The translations under genes were made by a program, and so were the position numbers. The notes under the pieces were generated by a model. The model did not search any database. It was given only the letters and a program-made list of their open reading frames with translations, and was not told where the DNA came from. This document shows, piece after piece, positions 45,720 through 55,892 of a DNA stretch of 64,000 nucleotides (within the stretch, counting starts at the first letter, position 1; every line of letters begins with the position of its first letter). Source of the DNA: Oceanobacillus jeddahensis (GTDB lineage Bacteria > Bacillota > Bacilli > Bacillales > Amphibacillaceae); the NCBI RefSeq assembly GCF_000750635.1, contig NZ_CCDM010000001.1, forward strand, positions 992,001 through 1,056,000, written 5' to 3'.

Positions 45720-46643
45720 ATGAAAAAAATAGTTGTTATTGGAAGTCTAAATATTGATCTAGTATCACAGGTAAGAGAGCTTCCTGAACGGGGTGAGACA
45801 ATAATAAGTAAGGATTTTCACGTGACGCCTGGCGGAAAAGGAGCGAATCAAGCGGTAGCTGCAGCTCGATTAAATGCAGATGTAAAGATGGTTGGAAAGA
45901 TAGGAAATGACAGTCACGGTTCTATTTTAATGAATAACTTGGAAAATGCAAATGTTGACACCTCTTCGATTACTGTTGGGAAGACAACTGGAAGTGCATT
46001 TATCACTGTGAATGAAAGTGGAGATAATCATATTGTATTAGTACCGGGGGCAAATAATGAATTCACTAAAAATGATATTGATCAGGTAGTTCCTGATATA
46101 AAAGACAGTGATTTGATTATAATGCAATTAGAAATACCTTTAGAAATTATTGAATACACTTTGCAGATAGCAAATCAACACAATAAAAAAGTTATCTTAA
46201 ACCCTGCACCAGCACAAAATCTATCTAAGGAAATCTATCCATATATCCATACGCTTATACCGAATGAAACAGAATTAAAACAGTTGACGAAAATGCCCGT
46301 AACTACAGATGAAGAAATCATTTTGGCTGCAAAATACTTGAAATCAAGGGGAGTAGAACAAGTAATCGTTACTTTAGGAGAAAAAGGATCATACTTGGTT
46401 AACAGCAAGGGTGTAGAATATATTGAGCCGTATCCTGTTAAGGCATTGGATACAACTGCTGCCGGAGACGCTTTTATTGCTGCATTCTGTGTAGGATTAA
46501 ATGAAGGGCATACAGATTTATCTGCAGCTAGATTTGCAAGTAAAGTTGCAGCCTTGACAGTCACAAAAGTTGGTGCTCAAAGTTCTTTACCATTAAGAGA
46601 TGAAGTAGAAAATAATAATGAGGAAAAAGCTGTGATAAATTAG
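45720..46643 (+). CDS. rbsK: Ribokinase
   Basis: ATG 45720 follows AAAAAGGTG; GTG 45711 lies in that site. 307 residues of the PfkB family: 'TPGGKGANQAVAAARL', 'LNPAPAQN', 'IPNETEL' and the catalytic 'LDTTAAGDAFIAAF' with base Asp, as in E. coli ribokinase. It phosphorylates the ribose set free by the nucleoside hydrolase gene that follows 11 bases later. Confidence 0.88.
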   Translation: MKKIVVIGSLNIDLVSQVRELPERGETIISKDFHVTPGGKGANQAVAAARLNADVKMVGKIGNDSHGSILMNNLENANVDTSSITVGKTTGSAFITVNESGDNHIVLVPGANNEFTKNDIDQVVPDIKDSDLIIMQLEIPLEIIEYTLQIANQHNKKVILNPAPAQNLSKEIYPYIHTLIPNETELKQLTKMPVTTDEEIILAAKYLKSRGVEQVIVTLGEKGSYLVNSKGVEYIEPYPVKALDTTAAGDAFIAAFCVGLNEGHTDLSAARFASKVAALTVTKVGAQSSLPLRDEVENNNEEKAVIN

Positions 46644-46654
46644 GAGGATGGCAT

Positions 46655-47623
46655 ATGAAAAGAATTATTTTAGACGTTGATACAGGAATAGATGATGCTT
46701 TATCTATCGTATATGCAATTAAATCAAAAGAGATAAAACTTGAAGGGATTACAACAGGGTTCGGTAATGTTAGTGCTGAACAAGCTACTTTAAATACATT
46801 ACAAGTAATTGAAGCTGCTCAACCGGATGAAGAAATTCCAGTAGCGATGGGAGCAAAAAAACCACTCTATCGTTCTAAACCTTCGCCAGTAGTACATGTT
46901 CACGGGAGTAATGGAATTGGAGATTATAAATTTCCATACCCAAAGCAAGAAGTAGAAGAAGAAAATGCATCTGACTTTATCATCCGATTATTAAACGAGA
47001 ATCCACATGAAATAACACTTGTATTTGTTGGGCGATTAACTAATTTAGCCATAGCTTTAAAGAAAGATCCAACTATTATTAAAAAAGTTAAAGAGTTAGT
47101 TTTAATGGGGGGAGCTTTAAAAAGGCCTGGCAATGTCACACCTTGGGCTGAAGCAAATATATACGGGGACCCAGAAGCGGCTAAAGAAGTATTTGGTTCA
47201 GGGATACCTATTACAATGGTAGGGTTAGATGCTACAACTAAAGCAGATTTTAGAGAAGAAAATTTAAAGGAGTTATTAGAAAAAATGCCTGAAGGGAATT
47301 CTAAGGAAAAACAATTAAAGCATTTCTTAACACATATTATTCAATTTGGTTTTGATTCAAGTATAAAAATGGGTGAAGGTAAACAAAGACTATTACATGA
47401 TCCTTTAGCAATTGGTGTAGTAATCAATGATAATTTTGTGAAAACAGAAGAGTTTCAAGTGTGTATTGAAACAGAGGGGACATATACTGTAGGAGCTACA
47501 CTTACAGATTTACGCAGACCACAAACGGAAGTTAATACAAAAGTGTGTTTAGATGTAAATAGGAAAGATTTCTTTAAGCATTTTATAGATACATTGTCTA
47601 ATCAACACGCCCTAATGAGCTAA
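46655..47623 (+). CDS. Inosine-uridine-type nucleoside hydrolase
   Basis: 322 residues. The N-terminal Asp cluster 'LDVDTGIDDALSIVYA' binds calcium and ribose; 'VFVGRLTNLAIAL', 'LVLMGGALKRPGNVTPWAE' and 'LHDPLAIG' (late Asp) complete the IunH active site. It splits ribonucleosides to base and ribose in the cytosol. Last gene of the ECF nucleoside unit. Confidence 0.9.
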   Translation: MKRIILDVDTGIDDALSIVYAIKSKEIKLEGITTGFGNVSAEQATLNTLQVIEAAQPDEEIPVAMGAKKPLYRSKPSPVVHVHGSNGIGDYKFPYPKQEVEEENASDFIIRLLNENPHEITLVFVGRLTNLAIALKKDPTIIKKVKELVLMGGALKRPGNVTPWAEANIYGDPEAAKEVFGSGIPITMVGLDATTKADFREENLKELLEKMPEGNSKEKQLKHFLTHIIQFGFDSSIKMGEGKQRLLHDPLAIGVVINDNFVKTEEFQVCIETEGTYTVGATLTDLRRPQTEVNTKVCLDVNRKDFFKHFIDTLSNQHALMS

Positions 47624-47629
47624 AACGAG

Positions 47630-47669
47630 AGTTTCCCTACTATTAAATGCTCGTAGGGAGGCTTTTTTT
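47630..47669 (+). terminator. Terminator of the nucleoside unit
   Basis: AGTTTCCCTAC / GTAGGGAGGCT arms with G-T pairs around an 11-base loop, then a run of seven T. Confidence 0.85.
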
Positions 47670-47698
47670 AGTATGTATAGAAGAAAGCAGGCTAATTA

Positions 47699-48586
47699 AT
47701 GATAAATTTAAAGCATAGTATAAATGTATTTATAGGGGGATGTAGTTTTGGTATATTGTCTACTTTCGTAAAGTTGGCATATAGTAATGGGTACTCACCT
47801 AGTGAAGTAATTGGTTCTCAATATTTTGTTGGTGCTATTTTGTTTTGGACTGTTTTATTCTTTTCTCATAAATCAAAAGTATCGATATCTATGGGGTTAA
47901 AATTACTCGTAGCAGGAATGCCTATGGCTTTAACGGGAATATTTTATTATATTTCATTACAGTATTTAGATGCTTCCATTGCTATTGTATTGCTTTTTCA
48001 GTTTACTTGGATGGGAATGATGTTTGAGTGGATTATTGAAAAAAACAGGCCAACTAAAAAAAGTATAGGATCGGTATTATTATTATTTTTAGGCTCTATT
48101 TTTTCTGTAAATTTATTTGGGACAAGTTTACAGGATGTATCTATGACAGGGGTTATTTGGGGCCTCCTTGCAGCAATAAGTTTTACAACTTTCATTTATG
48201 TAAGTGCAAGAGTAGGAAAAGAAGTACCTCCAATGTTAAAAAGTTCGTTAATGGCTACAGGAGCATTTCTCATTACATTTATAATTTTTCCGCCTGTTTT
48301 TCTAGTGGAAGGTACTTTTATTAATGGGTTGTGGATATGGGGGTTGCTTCTTGGTTTCTTTGGAGTTGTTCTCCCTCCTTTATTATTTAGTATTTCTATG
48401 CCTAAAATAGGAAGTGGATTAGGCACGATTTTAAGTGCTTCTGAACTACCAATGGCTATTCTTATGTCAATAATTGTGCTGCATGAGGTGGTCAATTTTA
48501 TTCAATGGATAGGGGTATTTATTGTTCTCTTTGGAATCGTATATCCGTATCTGAAAGTATCTACTACAAGGAAAAAGGTAGCGTGA
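47699..48586 (+). CDS. EamA/DMT-superfamily transporter
   Basis: 295 residues in two five-helix halves typical of 10-TM drug/metabolite transporters ('GILSTFVKLAYSNGYSPSEV' and 'EMW'-less second half ending 'VNFIQWIGVFIVLFGIVYPY'). Probably an exporter of amino acids or nucleobase-type metabolites. It stands alone after the nucleoside terminator with a weak ribosome site. Confidence 0.8.
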   Translation: MINLKHSINVFIGGCSFGILSTFVKLAYSNGYSPSEVIGSQYFVGAILFWTVLFFSHKSKVSISMGLKLLVAGMPMALTGIFYYISLQYLDASIAIVLLFQFTWMGMMFEWIIEKNRPTKKSIGSVLLLFLGSIFSVNLFGTSLQDVSMTGVIWGLLAAISFTTFIYVSARVGKEVPPMLKSSLMATGAFLITFIIFPPVFLVEGTFINGLWIWGLLLGFFGVVLPPLLFSISMPKIGSGLGTILSASELPMAILMSIIVLHEVVNFIQWIGVFIVLFGIVYPYLKVSTTRKKVA

Positions 48587-48665
48587 TTATTATCAATTGT
48601 ACGTAAAGATAGACCAACCTTTTATATTAAAAAATTATAATTATTACAATAAAATGATATATATG

Positions 48666-48692
48666 AAGAGCCTTTATCAGATAAAGGCTCTT
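48666..48692 (+). terminator. Terminator of the EamA gene
   Basis: Perfect 11-bp arms AAGAGCCTTTA / TAAAGGCTCTT, 5-base loop, followed by GTTTAG. It closes the gap before the CRISPR array; the remaining bases to 48878 show nothing. Confidence 0.75.
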
Positions 48693-48878
48693 GTTTAGTA
48701 AGTATAGGTAATTTTGTTCTGAAGTATAACAAATATATTTTATAGTCTCCAATACTATAAAATAACTATCAACTTTTCTTGAACAATCAGTTTTTGTATA
48801 TTCGTAATAACTTTACTCTGTTAGATAGATCAATTGAAAGAAAGCTTATTAATCAAAGCTCATGATTGTGATAATAAA

Positions 48879-50163
48879 ATAGTCTCCCACGCACTCATAT
48901 AGAGTGCGAACAACTTTGATTTATTCTCATGTCACTGAAACAAGATTTCAATCCACGCACTCATATAGAGTGCGAAAGAAGGCGTGTTTGCTGATGTCGA
49001 TAATATTGATATTTCAATCCACGCACTCATATAGAGTGCGAAATAATCCGATAGATTTGTGCAATCTTGGTCACTATTTCAATCCACGCACTCATATAGA
49101 GTGCGAAAGATTCAGACAGGGAAAGAGTTGACAGTCATCAAATTTCAATCCACGCACTCATATAGAGTGCGAAAACATGATTGGATTTTTAAAGGGTGCG
49201 ATGGAAAATTTCAATCCACGCACTCATATAGAGTGCGAACCGTTGGTGTATGTCTCTGGTGGTCTTTAAATCAATTTCAATCCACGCACTCATATAGAGT
49301 GCGAAGCAATATCTTTAATTTTGTTTCCAATACCATTTATTTCAATCCACGCACTCATATAGAGTGCGAACTATCAATCTGGTAATGGAGATAATATCGT
49401 CTCTATTTCAATCTACGCACTCATATAGAGTGCGAAGATATCGTCTTTCCTGCGCATGGAACAATCATAATTTCAATCCACGCACTCATATAGAGTGCGA
49501 ATAAAGGATACGACCTTTATCAAGCAATAGCCTCGATTTCAATCCACGCACTCATATAGAGTGCGAAAATGGAATCAGAATTTCAGATGCATTTGAAGAG
49601 ATTTCAATCCACGCACTCATATAGAGTGCGAAAACTGATGGGTTACGACGTTCTGCCTTTTACCGAAATTTCAATCCACGCACTCATATAGAGTGCGAAG
49701 AAAACGAGGAAGACAGCGACTATAAATTAGAGGTATTTCAATCCACGCACTCATATAGAGTGCGAAGGAAAGGCAAGCAACAAAAAGAAGTATTGCAAAA
49801 ATTTCAATCCACGCACTCATATAGAGTGCGAACCAAAATAGAAATTAATGAATTTAAATATAGTAAAATTTCAATCCACGCACTCATATAGAGTGCGAAG
49901 GCTATGAGGGCATCAGCGGACGTTCCAACTTAGATTTCAATCCACGCACTCATATAGAGTGCGAAAAATCGATAACGATATCTTCTTCGTTATAACTATT
50001 TCAATCCACGCACTCATATAGAGTGCGAAGTATCTGAATTAATTAGCCATGCTAAGGACGGAGAATTTCAATCCACGCACTCATATAGAGTGCGAAAGTA
50101 GTTTAGGAGGACATTATGCCGGAACAGGCATATTTCAATCCACGCACTCATATAGAGTGCGAA
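48879..50163 (-). CRISPR. Type I-C CRISPR array, 20 repeats and 19 spacers
   Basis: 32-base repeats; on the minus strand each begins TTCGCACTCTATATGAGTGC and ends GTGGATTGAAAT, the I-C repeat type with a 7-bp stem. Spacers are 32-35 bases. Repeats start at 48879, 48945, 49011, 49076, 49142, 49208, 49274, 49339, 49405, 49470, 49536, 49601, 49668, 49735, 49801, 49868, 49934, 49998, 50065 and 50132. The repeat at 48879 differs in six of its outer bases and marks the old end; the one at 49405 has one change. The leader therefore lies at the cas2 side and transcription runs on the minus strand. The newest spacer (50097-50131) contains an AGGAGG plus ATG, as if taken from a phage gene start. Confidence 0.98.
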
Positions 50164-50347
50164 AGCGCACAGTGTACGCACGTATCCAATAAGGGTTTAT
50201 AGTTACAAAAGTGCTAACCTAAAATTTAATACTTATAAGTTGGCAAAATTTTAGACTGAATTGGTATAATCCCTTTAAAAACAATAAGTGCTAACCTCCC
50301 TAGTAATTTATGTTCGCTTTAGGTTAGCACCTGCTCAAATAATGTAT
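50164..50347 (-). promoter_or_regulatory. CRISPR leader with repeated GTGCTAACCT motif and cas terminator
   Basis: 184 bases between cas2 and the newest repeat. The 10-mer GTGCTAACCT occurs at 50211-50220, 50288-50297 and inverted at 50321-50330. The last two form a 10-bp hairpin followed on the minus strand by TTATTGTTTTT, a likely terminator of the cas operon. The copy at 50211 with its flank (AGGTTAGCACTTTTGT on minus) repeats the terminator arm, placing a conserved leader motif about 48 bases before the array. Confidence 0.75.
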
Positions 50348-50638
50348 TTAGAAGATCAAAGGGCCTTCTAAATCTAAAGATTCTTTAACACCGAAATGTT
50401 CTACTTTAGAATGATGATTATCACTTAAACGATAAAATCTTATACTATCCTTCTCAGTATCCATTATACTAAGTATTTCATTTTTTAAAATAGTATATTG
50501 TGTTGTATTAACAATACACTCAAATACAGAATTTTGCACACGTTGTCCATGATTTTGACAAATTTTTGCAACTTTTCGAAGCCGTTTTTGCCCACCAGAA
50601 CTAGAAGTGCTTACGTCATAAGTAACTATAATTAACAT
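50348..50638 (-). CDS. cas2: CRISPR adaptation endonuclease-like protein Cas2
   Basis: 96 residues, ferredoxin fold: beta-strand 'MLIIVTYDVS' with the conserved Asp8, 'QNSVFECIVNTTQY' and 'HFGVKESLDLEGPLIF' typical of I-C Cas2. With Cas1 it forms the spacer integrase that inserts at the leader end. Last gene of the cas operon, seven bases after cas1. Confidence 0.97.
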   Translation of the reverse strand: MLIIVTYDVSTSSSGGQKRLRKVAKICQNHGQRVQNSVFECIVNTTQYTILKNEILSIMDTEKDSIRFYRLSDNHHSKVEHFGVKESLDLEGPLIF

Positions 50639-50645
50639 GCCTCAC

Positions 50646-51677
50646 CTACTTCCATAAAAAAGGAGGGTACTCATCTAGGTCTCCACGTAAAAATCTTGCT
50701 AGAAGTAACGCTTGAGCATATGGAACAAGCCCCCATGAAATGGTTTCTCCTAGAAAAGGGTGCTTAAGAGTATCTTGTTTTCTTTGTTGCCATTTTTGTA
50801 AAAAATTTTTTCTGGCATCATCTGTTAAAATAACACTACCATTTTCTTTTTCAATGAAGTCTTTCGCAGATACTTCTTTTCGATTAATCGTTGAGATAAC
50901 AAACCTGTCAGCCACAATTCCCCGCAATTCTTCCATAATATCTAATGCCAATGAAACTCTTCCTGGCCTATCCTGATGCATAAAGCCAACATATGCGTCA
51001 AGACCAACTGTTTCTAACGCTGCAGCAGTATCATTAGCAAGTAAAGTATAAGCAAAAGATAATAATGCATTTATTTTATCTTTTGGCGGTCTTCGAGATC
51101 TTGAATAAAAATAAAACTCTTCCTGCTGCTGTAAAATCATTAAATTGAAACCTTGATTATAATAAGTTGCTGCTTGTCCTTCCAAGCCTCTTAGTCTTTC
51201 CAGATCACTGCAACGATGTACTTCTTTTATTTTTCTGGAAAGTTTAGCAGAGATATCATTGATTTTATCTTCATCAATACGAAGAGGATAGTTTCTTTTT
51301 GCTCTTTCCAACATCCACTTTTGATTGAATAACTTACCAATAATAAAATTTCGGGAGATTAGAGCAGAAGATTCTATGTCATTAGAAATATGGTATTGTC
51401 TTTTTCGTAAATGTACATTTCCTCTGCTCATTCCAGTAACTCTAGCTAAAAATCTTCCGTTCATTGTAAGAAAAGTCAGGCTAATGTTATTGTCTGCGCA
51501 ATATCCCATTAATGCAGGACTTGCACCTGTATATCCAAAAGTCACGATACTTTCTAAATTATGCAGAGGTACTCTGCCAAGTTTTTCTTGTTCCTGGTTT
51601 AAGACGATATTATCACCATCTAATGATAAGTAGATCTTTGGTTGTGTCACAAACAAAGTATTTAATAATTTTCTCAT
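50646..51677 (-). CDS. cas1: CRISPR integrase Cas1
   Basis: 343 residues. The N-terminal beta domain starts 'LNTLFVTQPKIYLSLDGDNI'. The catalytic helical domain carries the metal Glu in 'GLEGQAATYYNQ', the His in 'YVGFMHQDRPGRVSLALDIM' and the Asp in the same helix block. I-C subtype by length and neighbours. It overlaps cas4 by four bases. Confidence 0.97.
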   Translation of the reverse strand: MRKLLNTLFVTQPKIYLSLDGDNIVLNQEQEKLGRVPLHNLESIVTFGYTGASPALMGYCADNNISLTFLTMNGRFLARVTGMSRGNVHLRKRQYHISNDIESSALISRNFIIGKLFNQKWMLERAKRNYPLRIDEDKINDISAKLSRKIKEVHRCSDLERLRGLEGQAATYYNQGFNLMILQQQEEFYFYSRSRRPPKDKINALLSFAYTLLANDTAAALETVGLDAYVGFMHQDRPGRVSLALDIMEELRGIVADRFVISTINRKEVSAKDFIEKENGSVILTDDARKNFLQKWQQRKQDTLKHPFLGETISWGLVPYAQALLLARFLRGDLDEYPPFLWK

Positions 51678-52318
51678 CCATACAAATTCCTTTCCAGGTA
51701 CTGTTGGACAGTTATTTTATTCATTAAACTGGGCAGGCAAATATTTTTCAAAGAACAGCTTCTGCAGTGCGGTCCAGTCTTTACTTTTGGTGTATGCTTT
51801 TTCTGATAGTAGTGATGCATCTCATCCGTTAATTCTTTAACATATTTCTTTAAATCTTCGGTAATGCTAACTTCCACTCTTTTTCTGATTTCGTGGTAGA
51901 AAAAATAACCCTTATCAATGTTAATCAAATGCATTTCTTCCAGACAAATAGCTTGTGCAACTAACTGAACAATATCTTCTTTCCCTTTTTTAGGTTTCCC
52001 TCTCTTATATTCGATGGGAAATGCTTTATATTTACCAGAGTGCCCAACAATATCTACACCATTTTCATCTTCTATAAATTCAACAACATCACAGACACCA
52101 GTGATTTTTAATTCATGAGAATGTATTGGCATGGCACGTACAATAATCTTATTTCCACGCTTTTCTTTTATAGAAGGGGTATCTGCTTTTTTATGCAGAT
52201 AATGCCCCTCCACTGTTTTTACGTTTTCCTCCCATTGCTGTTCAATATGAATTAGAGCCCATTGTCTCTTACAAAATTGGAAGTGCTGCAGTCCAGATAA
52301 AAGAAGGTAGTCTTCCAT
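51674..52318 (-). CDS. cas4: Cas4 exonuclease
   Basis: 214 residues, RecB-type nuclease. Cys in 'HFQFCKRQWAL' plus three Cys in 'GPHCRSCSLKNICLP' form the iron-sulfur cluster, and 'FPIEYKRGKPK' holds the motif with catalytic Glu and Lys. In I-C systems it trims prespacers and checks the PAM together with Cas1-Cas2. Confidence 0.96.
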   Translation of the reverse strand: MEDYLLLSGLQHFQFCKRQWALIHIEQQWEENVKTVEGHYLHKKADTPSIKEKRGNKIIVRAMPIHSHELKITGVCDVVEFIEDENGVDIVGHSGKYKAFPIEYKRGKPKKGKEDIVQLVAQAICLEEMHLINIDKGYFFYHEIRKRVEVSITEDLKKYVKELTDEMHHYYQKKHTPKVKTGPHCRSCSLKNICLPSLMNKITVQQYLERNLYG

Positions 52319-52323
52319 ATTAT

Positions 52324-53184
52324 TTATTGCCCTGTAATGATTTCCGGTTCAAGACCGTTCAGATTATTTAATGCAATGGTGTAGTCATCAAAAGATTTAG
52401 GGTCGTTTGCATTCGCTTCAATAGATAAGGAGCGATGTACTTTAGCAGAAGAATATTGACCTAATTTCGAACTGTGCTCCCACCAATATACCGTATTTAC
52501 TTCCATACTGCCGTCTGGCCTTGCAGAAGAACTGTCATTTTCAAAAAGAGTGACCAATGCCTGTTTGACTTTTTCGGCATCATCAAAAGTGAACCCTGTT
52601 TTCTCCGCCAGTTGTGTATTAATACTTCCTTTAAAAAGGAACAAGCCATGATTAATACGGTGCTTCATTCCCATTGTATCGGAGCTGCGTTTGTCTCCGG
52701 TAACAGAATTGACACTCTTAGTGATCTGTGTACTTACGATATCGATTGGGCTGATCGTAGTGGCAGTGTGAATGGAGACTGGTCCTCGCACGCCGACAGA
52801 GAGGGTAGACCCCTTGAATGCAAAAACTTGACCAAAACTACGAACATCTATCCATTTTTCACAAGCAATTTGTGCAAATTCCTCTTCTGAAGCTGTTTTA
52901 GACTTTAACATCTTTTTCAATGCTTCATCCGAATCTGCTCTATCTTTTAAACTCTTAAAACCATCGTTATTTCGATCGTTTGATTGAACAAAAATAGATT
53001 CCCCGGCATCTTGTAATCTATTTCTGATTTTCCGTTTCAATGCGACATCAGAAATTTCCCCATGACCGTCATAGTTCTGGCGTGGTCTATTTCCATTTAA
53101 TGGATCACCATTTGGGTTAGCATTTGTTACAGATACGACTACTGCAAAATCAATCTTCTTGTTCAGTACTGTCATGATTTCCAT
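52324..53184 (-). CDS. cas7: Cas7c (Csd2) Cascade backbone subunit
   Basis: 286 residues. 'VVVSVTNANPNGDPLNGNRP' and 'ALKRKIRNRLQD' are the family start, followed by 'GVRGPVSIHTATTISPIDIV' and 'DTMGMKHRINHGLFLFKG'. It multimerises along the crRNA. It overlaps cas8c by 35 bases; an inner ATG at 53172 gives a smaller overlap. Confidence 0.96.
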   Translation of the reverse strand: MEIMTVLNKKIDFAVVVSVTNANPNGDPLNGNRPRQNYDGHGEISDVALKRKIRNRLQDAGESIFVQSNDRNNDGFKSLKDRADSDEALKKMLKSKTASEEEFAQIACEKWIDVRSFGQVFAFKGSTLSVGVRGPVSIHTATTISPIDIVSTQITKSVNSVTGDKRSSDTMGMKHRINHGLFLFKGSINTQLAEKTGFTFDDAEKVKQALVTLFENDSSSARPDGSMEVNTVYWWEHSSKLGQYSSAKVHRSLSIEANANDPKSFDDYTIALNNLNGLEPEIITGQ

Positions 53185-55096
53185 CTCCTTCTTTTTCCTT
53201 TTTTGTATATAGTGATTTTCTTTGACTGTATAAGCCTAAAAGATATTTCTCCGTTAATGGAACGTTAGTAAAGTCTTCTTCCTTAAATTTATCCGCTATT
53301 TCATCTATTAATTTTGTATAGTAAGTAGCTTTCACACCTAATTTTGCTTGATAAGGCTGTAAACTGCTTTGTAAGGTCAACCATGTTCTTGCAGGTTGCT
53401 TTGAAAATGAATTCATATAACGTATCGCATTGGTTGCTCTTTTTTCTTCTCTATCTAGTGCACTTCTTTCTAAAACATCTGCAACAGCTAATAGTCTTCC
53501 AAATAAATAACTTCTATCCGTACTTTCTTCATTTAAGGCCATATTCCATTCCTCCTTTTTCTCTGATAATGATTTACGAGCTAGAGCACAGGTAATGCTT
53601 AATGTCTTTTCCCACTCCCAATTTTCCATGGAAACAGGGTTGGAGCTGCGTTGTACTGCATTCTTTAAAATATCGCGGGGGATATGCCGGTTATCAATAA
53701 TACAAGGAATAATACGTTCCATCAGACCTTTAACTATTTTCTCGTTGGCTCTTGATCCATAAGCAGCAAAGGCAATGTCCTTTGTTGCCGGTGCACCGTA
53801 GAAGGAAACACGCTCATCATTTAATTTTTTATAACGATGTTCCCAGGAGCATTTATTATGCCAATCCTCTATACGTTTTAAATAGAGTTCTTTGTTTAAA
53901 TGACGATAGTAAAGAACTGCGAGTCTCCCTGTCGTTGCAGAGTCTAGCACAATGACATTGATATTATCGTCTGAAGAAAGGTCATGCCTGTACCCGTCGA
54001 TAGCCTTTTTAAACTGTTGAGCAAATGAGTGTTCTGTATCCGGAACAAAAGGTTCTTCATCAACGGAATCTGTAAAGAAATGTAAAGAATCTTCAGTTGG
54101 ATCTGGTGCATCTAAATGAGCTGAATTGGCAGTAGATTTAGTTTCTTCAGAAAAACTCCATACCAAGAATACACGATTATCAACCGTTTTGCCCTGTCGA
54201 TGGATCAGCCATTTAAGGGCATTATGGGCTTTTTGAGAAACTTCATAACTAACAGCTGCTGCTTCCTGACTGGTTTTAAAACGTCCCCGATATGTAAAAC
54301 CACTGGAGTCGTTTGATGATATTAATTTTGCCTTATCAGCGGCATGCCGGATTTTATTCGCATGCCGTTCTGTTGTCAGCGCAGCTTCTCCGGTTACAAA
54401 GCAAGTATCGAGTTCTTTTTCTTCTTCCATTTGGCTCTTATAGTAATTGGAGAAGGAGTCAAATACCTCTTTATCTTTCCAGATAGGGACCCCATCTGCA
54501 GAATAAGTTGTAAAACGAACAAATACACTGAATTGATCCGTTGCCCCGCTGGAGAATATATCCGGTTTTTCCCCGAGTTCTTCTTCATATTCTTTGTTCC
54601 ATTTCCGGATAAGGATATTGTTTTTATCTGTTACTAATTTTCCATCTTCAACGAGATCTTCAATGAGTGTACCTTCTTTCAAATATTCATAGATTAAACG
54701 GATACGATCATTACCATAAGGAGAATGTGCCCAATCCTTAAGGTTACTGATATATGCTTGAAAGGAAGTATTTTCTTGATTTTTTACTTCTCCACCATAT
54801 TTTCCATAGTCACCAGCAACGTAAGCTAATTTATCGTGAAGAGGGTAGGGAGCAACTTTTGAACCGGAACGGCTGGCTGAATCATCTGTTGTTGGAATAA
54901 GTGTATTGGCTTTATCTAATACCTCAGCAGATAAATAATTGCCGTCTTCGTCAATGACAACTTCAATATGAGCATTCTGCGTTGTATGCGCAATCGGGAG
55001 AAGGGTAAACTCCCGGTTTTCGTATTTTTTTTCAGTAGTACCGACAGCTTGCTCATTTACTTGATAGGTTTTATAAAGTTGTAATAGCCAACTCAA
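53150..55096 (-). CDS. cas8c: Cas8c (Csd1) large Cascade subunit
   Basis: 648 residues: begins '[19 protein letters not shown]' and contains '[20 protein letters not shown]', the known Csd1 block near residue 275, with the helical C-terminus that also supplies the internal small subunit in I-C systems. It recognises the PAM and recruits Cas3. It overlaps cas5c by four bases. Confidence 0.96.
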   Translation of the reverse strand: MSWLLQLYKTYQVNEQAVGTTEKKYENREFTLLPIAHTTQNAHIEVVIDEDGNYLSAEVLDKANTLIPTTDDSASRSGSKVAPYPLHDKLAYVAGDYGKYGGEVKNQENTSFQAYISNLKDWAHSPYGNDRIRLIYEYLKEGTLIEDLVEDGKLVTDKNNILIRKWNKEYEEELGEKPDIFSSGATDQFSVFVRFTTYSADGVPIWKDKEVFDSFSNYYKSQMEEEKELDTCFVTGEAALTTERHANKIRHAADKAKLISSNDSSGFTYRGRFKTSQEAAAVSYEVSQKAHNALKWLIHRQGKTVDNRVFLVWSFSEETKSTANSAHLDAPDPTEDSLHFFTDSVDEEPFVPDTEHSFAQQFKKAIDGYRHDLSSDDNINVIVLDSATTGRLAVLYYRHLNKELYLKRIEDWHNKCSWEHRYKKLNDERVSFYGAPATKDIAFAAYGSRANEKIVKGLMERIIPCIIDNRHIPRDILKNAVQRSSNPVSMENWEWEKTLSITCALARKSLSEKKEEWNMALNEESTDRSYLFGRLLAVADVLERSALDREEKRATNAIRYMNSFSKQPARTWLTLQSSLQPYQAKLGVKATYYTKLIDEIADKFKEEDFTNVPLTEKYLLGLYSQRKSLYTKKEKEGDGNHDSTEQED

Positions 55097-55809
55097 TATG
55101 AATCACCTCCTAATTGTTGCAGTAATTCTTCAGCAGCTTGTGTATTATGTTCATTAAATTCTTTTGGTTTCATCCCTTTTATTTCTCGTACAATCGAACA
55201 GTCTTCCGGTCTCGGGAACCGTATAATTCCTTCTTCCATAACAGGTCGAAATAGCCGGACAGAAAGTTCATCTTTTCCTGTTTCGTCTGGATAATTAAAT
55301 CCATGTACCATGGTTCCTAAGTGATATTCAGGCGTTTTATGATAGTGACTCACACCGCTTCCAAATTCACAAGGCTCTACATAACCTTGGCATTCCCTTG
55401 TTCCTAAGAAAATATCTCTTCTTCCCCCTGCATTTAGAGAGCGCTTTAAAATGCTGTAATGCTTTCCATCAACACGATCATGTGCTAGGTCTGGCCGGTG
55501 CTCGTTATATTCAAAATGAGCACGTACTTGATAATGAACATCTTTCAGGTAGGTGTAATTAGCAAGAGTGTTGCCGCCTCCATATTCAATAGGGCGTATC
55601 CCTTTTGATTCCATTTGAATTGGTTTCATCACACGAATTTCATCGATATAAAATAAGATAGTTGGTTTCCAATAAATGGATTCTGTTATACCTTTCATTG
55701 CTTGGTAGGTAGGTACGTGATATGAAAGCTTTTCCCCACCTAATTTGGTAAGCGGATCTGTAAATAGAGCATAGTCTCCAAATACTTCAAATTCGATTTG
55801 ATTTTTCAT
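55093..55809 (-). CDS. cas5c: Cas5c (Cas5d) crRNA-processing subunit
   Basis: 238 residues. '[20 protein letters not shown]' is the family start. The catalytic triad recalled for Bacillus halodurans Cas5c (Tyr46, Lys116, His117) is present at the same numbers (Y46 in 'TESIYWKPT', K116-H117 in 'VDGKHYSIL'). It cuts the repeat at the stem base to give the crRNA 5' handle, so it should also accept the repeat-like RNA element at 56257. The start codon is coupled to a 9-codon leader ORF, which alone carries the strong ribosome site. Confidence 0.96.
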   Translation of the reverse strand: MKNQIEFEVFGDYALFTDPLTKLGGEKLSYHVPTYQAMKGITESIYWKPTILFYIDEIRVMKPIQMESKGIRPIEYGGGNTLANYTYLKDVHYQVRAHFEYNEHRPDLAHDRVDGKHYSILKRSLNAGGRRDIFLGTRECQGYVEPCEFGSGVSHYHKTPEYHLGTMVHGFNYPDETGKDELSVRLFRPVMEEGIIRFPRPEDCSIVREIKGMKPKEFNEHNTQAAEELLQQLGGDSY

Positions 55810-55838
55810 TATGTTGTGATTGATATGTGGATGAGCAT
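55809..55838 (-). CDS. Nine-residue leader ORF coupled to cas5c
   Basis: AAGGAGGAG, nine bases, then an ATG opening MLIHISITT and a TAA that overlaps the cas5c ATG (TAATG). The strong ribosome site is about 40 bases from the cas5c start, so cas5c is probably translated by termination-reinitiation. No in-frame cas5c start lies nearer to that site. Confidence 0.5.
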   Translation of the reverse strand: MLIHISITT

Positions 55839-55892
55839 ATCAATGGCTCCTCCTTTCTAGGTTAAATTGCTTTATATGAAAAAAGAATAGGC

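Noticed and set aside
48904..49385. Long plus-strand ORFs across the CRISPR array
   Set aside because: They are readings through the repeats, with the same peptide recurring each unit.
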